In this document: piece after piece, positions 37,308 to 50,399 of the stretch | Layout: each line of letters opens with the position of its first letter | Numbering within the stretch: position 1 is the stretch's first letter | Source: Sphagnum compactum | Lineage: Eukaryota > Bryophyta > Sphagnopsida > Sphagnales | DNA length: 64,000 nt | Direction: 5' to 3' | Assembly (NCBI GenBank): GCA_965153455.1 | Contig: OZ234495.1 | Span: 4,402,001 to 4,466,000 of the forward strand | The notes under the pieces: generated by a model | Database searches by the model: none | What the model was told of the DNA's origin: nothing | Seen by the model: the letters and a program-made list of their open reading frames with translations, nothing else | Position numbers and translations under genes: made by a program

Positions 37308-40300
37308 ATGGCGTCCTGCGGTGGGGGCGTGTTTCCTTCCTCCAGCCAATGTAATCTGCAGACGGTCAGTCCCGCGGATAGTAAACTCGTGATAAGCTGT
37401 GGTGGCGGGGCGTCCAATGGTGGTACTACTCTGCCGGTCTGCAAGCGCGGCGGCGGGGGCGGGAAGCAGCCGTTTTTGGTGCAGACGTTCGTGCCGGTTA
37501 CCAGTCCAAAGTTTTCACAGGGGATCGCGAGGAGTAATGGCTCGCCTCGCGCGCACAGATCAACTCTTCCAGGTAAAGAGAAGCTCCGTCCCCCTCCCTC
37601 CTCTGTTCTGCTCTGCTTGCTCTGCTTGTAGTCTATCTTGGAGGCGATTTTGCTCTTTCCTTTTGATCCGTGATGCAGACAAATCAGGATGTAGTCATTT
37701 TTGAAAAAGAGCTTAACTCCATCGTTTCCGATTCCCAAAATTCTCCACTTTCTCTGTTTTTCTGATGCGTTTTGCGATCCTCTCGGTGTTCTGTGAGCGT
37801 ATGTAGCGAATCTGGAATTGCTGGATCTGATCCTCTGGTGAAGGCCATTTTCATTTCTCTCCAGTGTTGCAGTTAGTGTACTAGTTATGAACGTAGCGTG
37901 AAAGATCGTCATTGGCTTTGTTGTATGTTTGGCTTTTTGAGCTATTGCATCATGAAGTCTTGCAGGGCTAATCTGTAAATCTCGGGGGCACCGCTGCTTG
38001 GAAATTGTGCATGGTTTTTGTCGTGTTCTGTGTTTTGAAGTGTGGATCCTGTTTGTCTGATCTGTGTAGAGAAGTACTAGAATCGTTCTTGATGTGTTGA
38101 TTGAAACTGCGATTCTCGGATGGCAGTTTTTGAAGTGCGATTTTCTGTTTACAAGCATCCATTGGAAACAGACAGTGGTTGTGTTTTGCAACACAAGCAG
38201 CATGAGTGTTGTGATCAGAGTGTTTGCAGAGCTTAAAAGTTGTGTTTTTGCAGGTCAGGGCTTTCTATTGAAGTTACCATTTTGTCTGAAATTCACTGCA
38301 TGAATTCATGGTTTTGTGTTGACTTTTTTTCCCCCCTTCCTGGATTTTCTTTGCTGTAACTGCGAAATGGAGCAGCCAGAAGTGAGCATGAGAAAGTGGT
38401 CTGCTTTGGTGAGATGTTGATTGACTTTGTACCAACGGTTGGAGGATTGTCATTGGCGGATGCCCCGGCATTTAAGAAAGCTCCTGGGGGTGCACCTGCC
38501 AATGTTGCTGTTGGCATTGCAAAGCTTGGAGGCAATGCTGCTTTTGTAGGCAAGGTGTGCTCTGCTCCTGTACCTTACAACTCTCTGATTTCTCTGATAT
38601 TAGGTGCAATGGGATCTTTTTGTATCTGAATCTTAACGGTAGTCTTCCAATGATTGTTGCATGGAGATCTCTCTGCAATTTCATAGATATGCAGTCTGTG
38701 GATCATAGGTGGTCATAAGTTGTTATCTCCACAACAGAGAGTTGGCCATTTAGAAAAGCTCCCAGAGAGGTCACAAGGGTATTATGTCTGCAGTTCATCA
38801 CACATTTCTGAGAAATCTCAGGTGGATTGAATCTGGATCTGATGTTTGTGCAGGTTGGGGATGATGAATTTGGTTACATGTTAGTGGATGTGCTCAGGGA
38901 GAATGAAGTGGAAACCAGGGGATGCCGCTTTGATGCAAATGCCAGGACAGCACTAGCATTTGTCACACTACGGCATGATGGGGAGAGGGAATTTATGTTC
39001 TATCGGAACCCCAGTGCAGACATGCTGTTTGAGCCTGAGGAACTTGATACAGAGCTCCTTAGAGAGGTATTTGATCCATCATCCCACACACTCCTTTTAA
39101 CAGCCTATCTGCACAACTTCTCTGTGCTGCCTTGCTCTGTCTGCCCAAACATCCACATTCCTTCAAATGTTTTCAACAGGCTTTTTAGCTCACAAACACT
39201 TCATCTGGTATTATGGCAAGAGATAGGTACATTAGGAAGAACTGCATGCGTGGTCCCTTCTGTATGATCACGGAATTTGACCTAATGACAATGAAAGATG
39301 TGCACCTAATGGCAGGCTGGAATCTTCCATTATGGGTCAATCAGTTTGATTACTGAGCCCTCTCGCTCAACACATCTGGAAGCCATGCGAATTGCTAAAG
39401 AAGGAGGTGCAGTATTGTCTTATGACCCCAATCTGCGCTTGCCCTTGTGGCCTTCAGCAGAGGCAGCAAAAGAGGGTATCAAAAGTATCTGGGATCATGC
39501 TGACATTATCAAGGTGTGGCAAATCTATATCTCCTTAACATGTATAATTGCTGATGAGAGCTAGGACACTGTATTGTGCTTAGGTCATTTGGAGAATTTT
39601 CTTGCTTGTTGGGCACTTGGATGGTAACATTGACTGTACATCTGGTAATATGCCGAGTAATTTATGTGTACCACCACCCTTTCTAGAGACGTGTAAGGAG
39701 TTGCTGAATGGATGCAAGTGTCCATCTGCTAAATAACAATACATGATGAGCTTGGTCAACTCCAGTTGCCAAAGGCCTGACTTTGGAAACCTTGTCTGGA
39801 TGATGGGTTATAAAGGTGAGCGATGAGGAGGTGAAATTTCTTACAGGTGGAGACCCTAGTGATGATGAGAACAATCTGACTCTTTTCCACCCTGGTTGTA
39901 AACTGATGCTGGTCACTGAAGGTGGAGAGGGATGTCGATATTATACCCCGGTATGTCAAAAATCCATTCCACATGGTGCTATCTCTGACCACCTGGTTAA
40001 GTTTCAGTGTTCATGTAGGAGAGCTGTTCTGAACATCTTGCTCTTATTCAGTTCCTCCATCTGGTGAGAAGGCTGTGGTGAATACTCCACTCCTATTGCA
40101 GTCTCTGATCACCTTCATCAGCAATGCTGAGTTTAGAGGCTTTTGTAGAATGATGGATTTTGCACTTGGGGATGTGAACCTTTTGCTCAAGTAGTAACAA
40201 TGCTGCTACTCTCTCATTCTCCTTGCTCTTCCAGTCTTACACCATTCATAGAGGGTTTTGGATCTATGTTCATGATTCTGTGCATAGACTTGCAAGTCAA

Positions 40301-41852
40301 ATAAATGTTTAAGCTGTATTCAAACAATGAAACAAACAGCTTGAATTCACATATTTATATGGAATCTTCAATATGATTATTTTAAGGGCTTCTTACTCCT
40401 AAGTGGGAAGCTTTTCTAAGCCCACTCTTTCCTCTAAATATCTTTCTTTTAAAATTATGCATCTATTTCTCTTACCTTTCTCTTGTTTGGGTTTTTCCTT
40501 TTGTTTCCTTTGTCTTTATCTTTGGCTCCTCCTTGTGTTATCCCATTTTGTCTTGGGCGTTTGGTCTTCCCCTTCTCTTTTAGGTTTTGTTGAGCTAACC
40601 AGCATCACAGTGGACATGTTATCATAGGTGCTCAATGCAATACATGTTGCTACCAAAGGTTCTGAACATGCATATGACTGTCACTGTGGTTCAAACTGCT
40701 CCTCAGTTTTCGTGTTGTTTTCTCTTTTCTTTAGGGTTGTGTTTCCTCTCTTTCATGCTTGCTGATTGGTTGCTGTTATGTTGTTTGATCTGAAACATCT
40801 ATAAACTTTATCATCTCTCATTCTATTCAGGTTGTTCTTAATTGTATGGATGAATTCTTGATACCGTATGAAGATCTTTTCTGAGATGGGATTGAAAGCA
40901 GGATGTGCAAGCAGGAGAATTCACACTGCTTTTCTGCTCTATTCTGTGCCTTTTATTTGGTGCTTTTTTCCCTCTTCCTTCAGCAGTTTAATGTTATGGT
41001 CTCTAAACATTTGGTGTGAAACTATCTCTTAAGATTATTATCTTGTCATATCACAATTTAGATCCAGGTCCACTGAAATTATGTTGAATTCTTGATTCTT
41101 GTGAAGATATTTGTTGAGATAGCAGCTAGAATGATTGACTGGTGTGGTGTGCTTAAATTCACTGAATTGACAGTGGCAGAGCTCTTCAAAACCTCCATTG
41201 CTATCTCCAGTTCTACCTGTTTATCCAAAGGATGCAAGTTTGTTAGTGTGTTTGAAGTGTGGAGCTTCAAAACAAAACCAGAGGGTTGACATCACATGGA
41301 ATTTGTGCTGTTAAGAGTTAGTTGCAGTACCAACCTGTACATTTTTTTGATGAGAATGCAGAAATTCAGAGGGAGAGTTGATTCACTCAAAGTGCAAGTG
41401 GTGGACACCACTGGGGCTGGTGATGCATTTTGTGCTGGTGTTTTGATCCAGCTTGGAAAGGACATCTCAATACTGGAGGCAAGGAGACTGTCAAACCTCT
41501 TTTTTGTAGATGGTTTACTCTGTTTCTTCACAAACATCTTGATTTTGATGCTGCTTAGGACCAAGATTTTGTACAAGCTATTTTACAAAGGGCCAAAGCT
41601 GACACAGGCTTGAATAGGTTGGAGAAGGTCCACTTATTGCATGGTATACTTTGCTCGGAGATAGTGGTACCATATGTAGTCAGACTGACACTGGTGACTG
41701 GCTTTTGGGACTTGCAGAGTGAAGCTAAGTTGCGGGAGGCCCTGAGGTTTGCAAATGCTTGTGGTGCCATCACAACAACTGAGAGGGGTGCGATCCCATC
41801 CCTTCCTGACATGGACACTGTGATGCGGTTTATAAGCAAAGTCCCTGCGTGA
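37308..41852 (+). CDS. FRK: Plastid-type fructokinase (PfkB family), 7 exons
   Basis: Exons: 37308-37572, 38376-38554, 38854-39066, 39316-39513, 39816-39950, 41362-41478, 41718-41852. Phases agree throughout, giving 413 aa. Residues 1-85 are Ser/Gly-rich with few acidic residues, like a chloroplast transit peptide, which makes the protein about 85 aa longer than cytosolic fructokinases. The kinase starts at [13 protein letters not shown]. PfkB signature 1 has [19 protein letters not shown] at 126-144. Sugar-binding and core blocks include [16 protein letters not shown] and [11 protein letters not shown]. Signature 2, [14 protein letters not shown] (345-358), contains the catalytic Asp351. [18 protein letters not shown] closes the fold. 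It phosphorylates fructose to fructose 6-phosphate with ATP. The last intron uses a GC donor (CTGGAG|GCAAGG to TTGCAG); no GT donor keeps the frame. Plastid location is inferred from the N-terminus only. Confidence 0.94.
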
Positions 41853-42599
41853 GAAGACCATTCATTGGTTACTTATTTCTGCCAAGTCAATTCACTATGA
41901 TTCCAGTGATCAAAATTTCGAGGAATTGGTATATGAGAGATTTTTCATGATCTTTCATATGGTTGTCCCTGGACAATTCCAGAGACAATTTCAAATTCAA
42001 TTACCTCATTTCCAAGCCTAACTATGTCACTCCTTTTCGCTACCCATCAACATAGATATGAAAAGGCAAATTAACATGGGCTTTTTGACGTCCATGCTAT
42101 TTATCTTAATTCAAATTAAATTTGACATTGACATAAATAATGATGAATTATTGGAAACCTTATGAGAACATAAGAAGAGGGAAAAAAAGAGTTGATCATC
42201 GCTGGTAGTGTGTAGAGCAGCGTAGAGCTCAAGTTATATAATGCATACACTATGTCAACATGTTGAGCATTTGTTTTACTATGGAGCAAAATAACTCAAA
42301 TGGGAGTAATGCTTCATCATTTGTGCCCCAGTGAGTAGTCTATAGTTTTGTGCACATCTAGCAGTAACATGTGCCAAGAAGACTTGGAAATGGTGGGGGA
42401 AATAACAAGATCTCATGTTGAAAGCAAACCCCATGTTAGGGATGGGGTTGAGCTTTTATGATGTTGTACAAAAGGGAACATTATTTTACAGATGGTAATT
42501 ATTTTTTCATTACAATTTGTAACTAAATGGAACAATGTCCAGTTTAAGGAGCGTTGAATTGTTCAAGCTGCTCAGTAATACCAGCAACATTGTCAATGG

Positions 42600-43042
42600 T
42601 CTGTTTTACTTGCAAAACAGTTCAGATATGTGAGTTCTTCAAAAGTTGTCTGGCTGATTTTCGTGTGTAGTAGAGTGGCCACTTGATGCCCTCCTGGTAG
42701 ACCATATGGATCATATCTTCTGAGTTCAAATCTCTCTTGGAATTGCTGTACAAGATGGTAGCACTGCAACCAAAAATCATAGCACATGAAGAGAGTAAAA
42801 AGTCTGTCATGAGAAGAGGAGTGCAGGAAGCCAAAAAAAGAAGAGAAGGAGCAATCATGCAAGAAGGTTGGTTGTGCCACTCAATTGACAAGATCTGGTG
42901 GCCATAATTCTGTAAGCCAAAACTTTGCAATGTGCTTTTACCTATAAGAAGGGAGAAAATCCATAACACATTAAAGAGAGTTTGGAAGGAACTATGACCT
43001 ACATGTGGGATGAACATTTTTCTCTCTAGATACATAGTAAAT
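42600..43042 (-). other. Unidentified minus-strand exon-like region, possible 3' end of a gene
   Basis: A minus-strand stretch ending about 42622 reads ILYSNSKRDLNSEDMIHM, then VYQEGIKWPLYYTRKSARQ, to a stop, after an acceptor-like TTGGTTGCAG near 42761. A second acceptor, CTCCCTTCTTATAG, lies at about 42942. A second frame over the same DNA is also open, so the coding frame is not certain. I recognise no family. Composition here is closer to the genes than to the AT-rich DNA beyond. It may be the last exons of a gene converging on the fructokinase gene, or a gene fragment. Confidence 0.3.
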
Positions 43043-43096
43043 TAACTAGCTCTCAATTTCCTACAGACTCCAGGTGAGAAAAGTAATGCAGATCAC

Positions 43097-43100
<4 letters not shown>

Positions 43101-43134
<34 letters not shown>
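43101..43134. repeat. (GA)n microsatellite
   Basis: A run of AG dinucleotides about 34 bp long. It produces open frames coding Arg-Glu or Ser-Leu repeats, which have no meaning as genes. Confidence 0.95.
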
Positions 43135-43138
<4 letters not shown>

Positions 43139-43139
43139 C

Positions 43140-46100
43140 CATGGAGCTTCGGGAGCATGTGTAATCCTCATCACTCCATCACATACTATCTTTGTTTGCG
43201 CACTTGGGATAGTAAGCATGCTCAATTTCTTCTTCATTAGGTATTTGGTGATACCTACCAACACATGCAATTTCAACCTTCCATCCCTCCATAGTTGAGG
43301 TTTTAAGAAAGTTTTTTGACATGGCACTCATTTCAACATGGCTCATGAATCTCCCCTGGAATTACTTTGTCATTAAACGTAGTCCTTCTTTTATGCTTGA
43401 AGCTCCATAAGCATAATAAAAATCAAATTTGGTTTGATCACTATGGTAATTAGAAACAAAAAACATGCTAAGGCTAAGTTATCATTATTGAAAAACTATT
43501 GAAAGTTGGGAGGAACACTAGATATTCAAATGAATCAAAGGCGTTTGTTTGTGGTTGCAATTGTCTCACTATAATCAATTTGAACCTATATTTTCAGCAT
43601 GGGATTGAGATCAACATGTCAAACAAAGAAAGCAAGTGCATGCAATGTGAGTGTGGCAAAAGTGATGAGGACGTGTGCAAGAATTGGAATCTTAAGTAAT
43701 AATATTTGATTCATGGGCATTTTGAATTCCTAGATGTTGGCAAGGTTTGTAATCAAGTGGAACTCCAAGCCATTCTCATAAATATGTACATTTGTTGCCC
43801 ATTGTCAAGTATTTGTTGTAAGACATGAGGTGTTTTTTGAAAGGGTTTATTTGTTGTAGAACCTAGTTCAATGTGAATAGCGTTTCAATTTTTTTGTGTT
43901 TGGCATTTTATCCAAAGTGTGTTTTAAGAGTTTCATCTTTTGTGTTTTGAGATTCTAAGGACTTGTGTGCATGCTTTTATGTGTCTGAATAAAAAGGTTG
44001 TCAAAAATAAATGTGCGGGTTTGTATGTTGTGATTATTTGAATTACATGGCAAATGTTGATGTTATAAACTCTGCTCCTCGTATGGTTTTTTGTTCACTT
44101 GAATATGTGAAACAATCTTTTTTCCACATTAAATAATTTAGTTGCTATTTGTTTAATTTTTCTTGTTATTGGTTAGATATTGGTTACATTTTTACTATTC
44201 AAAATTTTAGTTTAATTTGTAATTAGGACATTTTTAGTGCTATAACAAGTTTGAATTATCATTCTTGTTAAGAAGACATTCTGATCATATTTTTTGGAGA
44301 AGCTTTGCATTGTAAATTAGAGAGGAAATATTTTGTAAAGGAGAGATATAGAGAATTTTAGCAGCAATAAGAAGATTGAGTGAATTTTTCTTTATACTTA
44401 TGATTATATAGCTAGAAGGCATTTCACTAGTTTGAAGATATTAAAAAACATATAATAACCAAGCATGGTGTAGAAAAAAAAGATGTATATGTAGTTTGAT
44501 CTCGAACACCTATAGGTTTGGATGAATTTGGTAATCAGGATAAAACATTAGTTAAATAATGAGATCAACTAGGTTGATGAACAACCTTGAAGTCATACTT
44601 TAGAAACATCAATAACCATCTTGCAATATGGCTTAACAGTTGGATTTTGTTAGCCAAATAAATTAAGGCCATGTGGTCAACAGAAACAAAATGATTGTTT
44701 ATCAAAAAAATGTTTGAATTTGTGTAAACATACACCATTGCCAAAGTTTATTACCTACGTTTTATAGAAGGGCGCATAATTTCAATGAATGCATTAATAT
44801 AAAGTCTTCATGAAAAGGATTATTACCTTGATTTATTTAGAAATAAAATAGAGAATGTATAATTGTAATAGGACATAGGGTGCAACATTCCCATTGTGAA
44901 TGCCATGCATAAATGTCAATAATGGATTATGGATTCATCAACCATTAATGCAAAAATGGTTGTTGGATTTGGCTGATATCTAATTATACTAATGGACATT
45001 GTGAAAATGTGTTTGATGAAAATTAACATCAATGTTCTAGGATGAAATTGATGAGCAAACCAATTGTACTCAATGTGAAATTTGGGTTGAAAACTTATTT
45101 CCACAAGTTTGAAATTCATGATGAAAAAAAAAACATAAGAAAATAATATATGATCATCTTTGAATAATTTAATGGACATTGCATACAATTTGGATGTCAT
45201 TTGTTATTTCTCCATCCATTGTAATGAGCTCAAATCAACATTAATTTCTCTTATGATAAAATATCAAGAATCACAGTTGGCCATTTATTGTGAATTTGCC
45301 CATTGAAAGAAGTGATTATGTTTGTGTGGAAGAACCAAACCTTCATCCAAGATGTCCATTGAAGTTGAAATTGTCACATGTAGTGTCACATCCAAATCTT
45401 CCTTTTGCACAAGGACAAATAGAAAAGTTCTTGATCCTCAAGCACTTGCCCTTCACAAACTTGTCTTGGTGGAAATTGACAAGGTTGCTACTCAAGGTTA
45501 TTATGGTTGTGAAGAAAGTATGAATATTAATCACAATTGAATAGGCATATTGGTTCATATTATACATTTAAAGATGGCATATTACAAAGTTGAGGTCATC
45601 TACCATAATAGTTGATCAATTTGAGCGAAACCATGAATCAATGGGACAATATGTTTACTTTGTTTCAAAGGACCATAGTCCTTTGACCAAAAACATTTTT
45701 TTCATAGAAAGGAATTTTTTAACAAAATATTTTTCTAATTGTTACTTTTACTTACTATATCTTCCCCAATACATCACATACTCTTTGTTAATCATTTCTG
45801 AATAAGTATGATTTTTTACAAATGTAAGATTATGCATTAGATTTTTGCATTTTGTCTTGAAAAATGATCATAATTTCAAATCATGCCAAAACAAGTTACT
45901 TTGAGATTTTTTGTATTATAAACTACAACTTTGTTTTAGACACCATTTACATTGCATCACACTTACATGTCATAAAGGATTCATGAACATCAAATAGACG
46001 TAATATTTCAAGTTTTTGAAAAAAACATCAAGTTGTAAATGTACTTCTTATGTGTGTTTAATAGTCCCCTATTATTACAAAAAAATTCAACATTAAAGAG

Positions 46101-49100
46101 TTGCATATTATGAAAATCAAGGGCCCCTTTGTGAAACTAATAATGTTTGATGAAAAATTTGCTTAATTTTAAAGGTCCTTTGATAAAATCAAAACTCAAA
46201 ATCAAAAGATCCAATGGTTCAATTTAGATTTCGTAACATTCATATTAGTCATAAAACACAACTTGCCATGATTAACATGCCATTAAAGTGGCACCACATA
46301 AACATATATATATACACATTTTTAAACATAATTTAACATGGTTTTTGACTTGTTGTTTTATGATTTTATCTATCCATTTTCCTATTTGCCATGAGAAAAA
46401 AGTAATAAACAACATCAAATTTGAACAAGAAGCCAACCCAAAAAGAAAAGTTCAAAACAACACTTGTTACACAAAACACATAAAGTTGATAAACACATGA
46501 AATAACTTTGAAAATTTGTCTCAGAGGGTGAAAGGACATTAGGGTGGACCAAAATTGGTAGTTGAAATTTCATCTTTAAAGATTAGATCCATTGAATTTT
46601 CAATAAAAATATTTAAATGAGTAAAAAGACAATCAAAGGAGCCACCCAAATGAGTGGACACTTTTTAAAACTACATTTTTGTATGTTTGAAATATCACAA
46701 GTGAAACATAATAGTTTGGATTGTCATAATGTTTTTTGGAATATTTTTCATTAATTATAAAGTTTACATCCTCAAAGTTTGACACAAATTAAAAATGTTT
46801 TGCATGTTCAAAGCACTCAAACCTCAAAAGTGGACAATCTTTGATTTTTTCAAACCTTTTTTTTTTATACCAAATGTGCACCATTCCTTCTGAAAATTGA
46901 AAAGGATTTTAACATTGATGATTAGAAAAGCAAAAGGACTTGAGTTAATGAAATTTGTTTTTACAACCAATTTGAACACATTTGGTTCAAAAGTGCTTTT
47001 GACCTTAAAAATTATTGATTTTGGAAATGTGCCTTTAACAAAAAGTTATTCATTTTTTATGTGACAAAAGATGTGAATGCATAATATACATGATATAAAA
47101 TCAATTTTTAGTCAAAATGTATTTAATCTCTGAAATGTACTGTTAAAAGGGGTATTTGAAATACAAATTTTAAAATTATAAACCAACACAAAAATGACAC
47201 ATGTCATGTGTAGTCCTTGGAAAAGGACTTTTACCTTGGCACCCTTACTGTTTTGATCGTGTTTTCACCCAAATGATGTTGAAATTCACATTTTTTTCCA
47301 TTTTCAAATTCATACAACCCTAATTTACACAATTTTGAAACACTTTTTAAAAATATAGACATTAAAAAAATCAATTTAGATATCTAAATGGACTTTACAA
47401 TTATGAGGTTTTCATTTTGAATCTTTAAAATAGTGATAAACCTTTTCTTGCTTGATTTTTTCATTTTAATTGAACATTATGATATTTCAATGTGTGATGG
47501 TAAAATGTTGTAAACACGTTCTATAACTCCATTAGAAATAAAAAATTCATAATCATAATATTTTGGATTATAACATTGAATGTACCCTATATTGCAACTT
47601 GTTTGCCTTTGATTGAATATTGATGGTTTTTTATGTAATTTTTTTAGAGTTTGGAGGATTGAAACATAAGTTTTAATTTTTCATGTCACTTTTGTTAAAT
47701 TTTTCAAATGCATTTGAATTGTATACAACAAGACTTGACTAACCAAAAACAAATGGCATTGTGACTTCCATGAAAGTTCACTATAGTGTGCCTTCACCCA
47801 AGAAAGGTTGTACAAATGTGTTTTTACGCATTTCAACTATATGAATTTCAAATGTTTAAAAGATCACACAAAGTTTTTCATTAGATTTTTTGCATGACAC
47901 ATGCACTTCAAGTTTAGTTATGTTTAGTTTATGTCTGATGTTTTCATTGATATTTTTTTGAATGATTTTGGTAACTTCATAATTGATGTCACATCTTTTA
48001 TATGACAATCCCATTCATCATTTTCACTTGTTTATTCTTGATTGTTGTTCAAAGGTTGGTCTTTGCTTTTCTTGTTGTTGTACAATTTTTTAGAATTTTT
48101 TAGTTTAGTTGTGTTGCACAAAACTTTTCTAAATTGATTGTGAGAAGAAAACATTCACCACCATGCTTGTCGCAAGAAAACATCACTTGGTAATTGCAAG
48201 TGTAGATTGTAAACAATTAATGTTTTTGATGTAAGGTGACTAACAACTATTACATTGGTTGCATTCACTGAAACCAATTCAAAATATTTTTGCACTTATA
48301 AGACAACCAATTTTTGACGTATAGTGACTAGCATTTACTGGTTTAGTGTGTATATCCAGATTGGGCTGGGGGGGGGGGGGGGAGGAAGGGACACCCACCA
48401 GAATAATGAAAAATCCATTAGAATTGTGGGCCAATGTATCAACATTTTACAAAAGAATCCCAATTATATGAATGGGAGGTAGTACAATGTATAATGGGTG
48501 AGCAGGAGATCATGAGTCATCTTTTTTTTCCTTCAATCTTCCAAGTGCTACCATTTCTTTTTTTGGGGGTGGTGTCTATAGTTATTTCTTTAATTTTTTT
48601 TAGGTTTGACTTACATCACAAACTAGGTTGAAGTCTTTAAAAAATTTGATTTCTTTGTTTGGTCTTAAAATTTTAGGAACCATGTAACAAATACAACATT
48701 CCATATGCTTCAAAAAGTGATGTATACAAGAAAAGGTTGAAGATGAAGCTTGCAAAACCATTTGAACAAAAGCAACTTTATGAAATGTGAGAGCTTGCTA
48801 ATTGTCACAAACTAATTTTATGGTTATGACAAACACAAAGTCAAAGTTTCTATGTCCCTACAAATGCTGTGGGCTTTTCTTATTTTGATCATTACCCTAG
48901 TATGGAATGAACATTATACCATAAACCCTATTAATTTATTTTTAGGGAACCTTTATTTGTACAATACTTAAATGTTTTGAAATTATTTCCAATTTCATTT
49001 AAGAAGTATTCATTTAACAAGTTTTTGTTAACATTTTGCAAATTTCACATAATTGTTTTTTAGCACAACAAAACTAGAAGAAAAATTGAAATTGTTATGA

Positions 49101-49355
49101 GGTTTTTTTTTTGGCTTCAAGTATGTTACCTTACATATAATATCCTTTCCAAATACATTTGTATTTGATTTATTGAAGAAAAGAAAAATTATTGCTCAAA
49201 TTAAATCTATTGTTCAAAATACAAATATTCTTGTGTTGAAAATGTGTACGTGCCATGGATTTCAATTATGCAAGCTAAAGCTAGTGAAGATTTTATTTAC
49301 AACATTGAATTAAATTGCGAGGTATTAATTAAAAATGATTTTTTTTGCATTCTTT
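43140..49355. other. Gene-poor AT-rich stretch
   Basis: Six kilobases without a supportable gene. A plus-strand open frame at 45322-45537 contains KVLDPQALALHKLVLVEIDK and then TQGYYGCEES, which looks like degraded protein-coding sequence (probably a transposon), but I cannot name it. A G run of about 15 bases is at 48370-48385. I looked here for the missing second half of the allene oxide cyclase on the minus strand and did not find it. Confidence 0.4.
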
Positions 49356-50128
49356 TCATAGCTCTTTTACATCAAATTCAGGAACGTACTCAATCATGAT
49401 GCACATCCCTGCTGTGATACCCTTCAGCGTGCCATCATACAGCTGCAACAAACAACAACAACAACAATGTTCAAGCAAAAGGACATTTAGTCCGTGATCC
49501 AGCTGTTTTCCTCATCTGGGTTTTGTCCAGTACATGAGATCATGCATCATCGCCGAAGCTGGACACTGGTTTTAGCGGAGAGAGGAAGAAATTGGATCCA
49601 TATCATATTCAGCACCTTGTTGGTGTAAGGGAGAAGGTCGCCAAGGCTCTTCACTCTCTTCCCAGCTGCATTGGTGTTGTTGGAGCTGACAAGAAGCTTG
49701 GGGCTTTGTCGGTCCAGGTCGTTGATCTCGTACACACAGAGCTTCTGTGCGCCTTCAAGCCAGCCTTACACCAAAAAAATCACAACACCAAACAAAGCAG
49801 CATTTACTACTAAGTATGTCCAGCTTCTTGCTCCCCCCCCCCCCCCCCTGCCTACAGCTGCAGGATTCTCCTCCAACTCCGATGACTAGTTTCGCAATGT
49901 GAAAATACTTCAATAGATCTATTCAAGCTCTTACATCTGCTACGGATCAATTCCAACCCACAAATGCATACCAAAACGTGGGCCAGAGCTTCAAAAGAAA
50001 GGGGAGTAGGTCTACAGACCATGGGGCAAATCGAAGTTGTCCGTGTAGGTGGTGGCAAAATACGGCTTCTGCTGCTGCTGCTGCTGCGGCGGCGTCGGCG
50101 TACTTCCTAAAATCCCGGAGCTAGCCAT
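49356..50128 (-). pseudogene. AOC: Allene oxide cyclase, 3'-truncated (three exons seen)
   Basis: Exons 50128-50020, 49764-49616 and 49442-49356 join in phase and give 114 aa. Residues 1-37 are a short N-terminus with a six-Gln tract (no clear transit peptide). Family sequence then starts with LCVYEINDLDRQSPKLL, SLGDLLPYTNK and LYDGTLKGITAGMCIMIEY. Residues corresponding to the known active-site set are kept: Glu49, Asn51, Ser57-Pro58, Asn85 and Cys100. After VPE (about 49379) similarity stops, and the frame ends FDVKEL-stop. The enzyme normally continues about 75 residues to finish the beta-barrel (the YSFYFGDYGHIS half). AOC turns allene oxide into the cyclopentenone precursor of OPDA/jasmonates in plastids. 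A donor-like GAT|GTAAAA at about 49371 could start a long intron, but no later exon is visible in the window, so a broken gene is more likely. Exons 1-3 are otherwise undamaged, which suggests recent breakage. Confidence 0.8.
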
Positions 50129-50367
50129 TGCAGATAGAGCTGCAGCTTGATCTGAAAAAAATTCTCAAGCTGGATCTAAAGCCTCAGAGAAAACCTAGAC
50201 GCAGATCAGTCTAGCTGCTGCACAGCAACAAAACAAACAAGCAAGCAAGCAAGCAGAGAAACAAACTGAGAGCACAGCTCTAAAGCTGCTGCTGATCAAA
50301 CGTGATGCAAGTAGCGGATGGAGTGTAGAGCAAAAACAGAATTCAGAATGTAAAACTCCAAGGTCCC

Positions 50368-50374
50368 ATATATA
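50368..50374 (-). promoter_or_regulatory. Candidate TATA box of the allene oxide cyclase gene
   Basis: On the minus strand CTCTATATATGGG lies about 240 bp upstream of the start codon. Together with a pyrimidine-rich leader and a (CTTG)n microsatellite between it and the ATG, it makes a plausible core promoter. Confidence 0.45.
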
Positions 50375-50399
50375 GAGTTTTACATGCATTTGTAACTTG

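Noticed and set aside
37025-38203. A 392-codon minus-strand open frame
   Set aside because: It is antisense to fructokinase exon 1 and intron 1 and shows no domain; the plus-strand exon has conserved downstream partners.
43061-43327. Open frames coding Ser-Leu and Arg-Glu repeats
   Set aside because: They are generated by the (GA)n microsatellite at 43101-43134.
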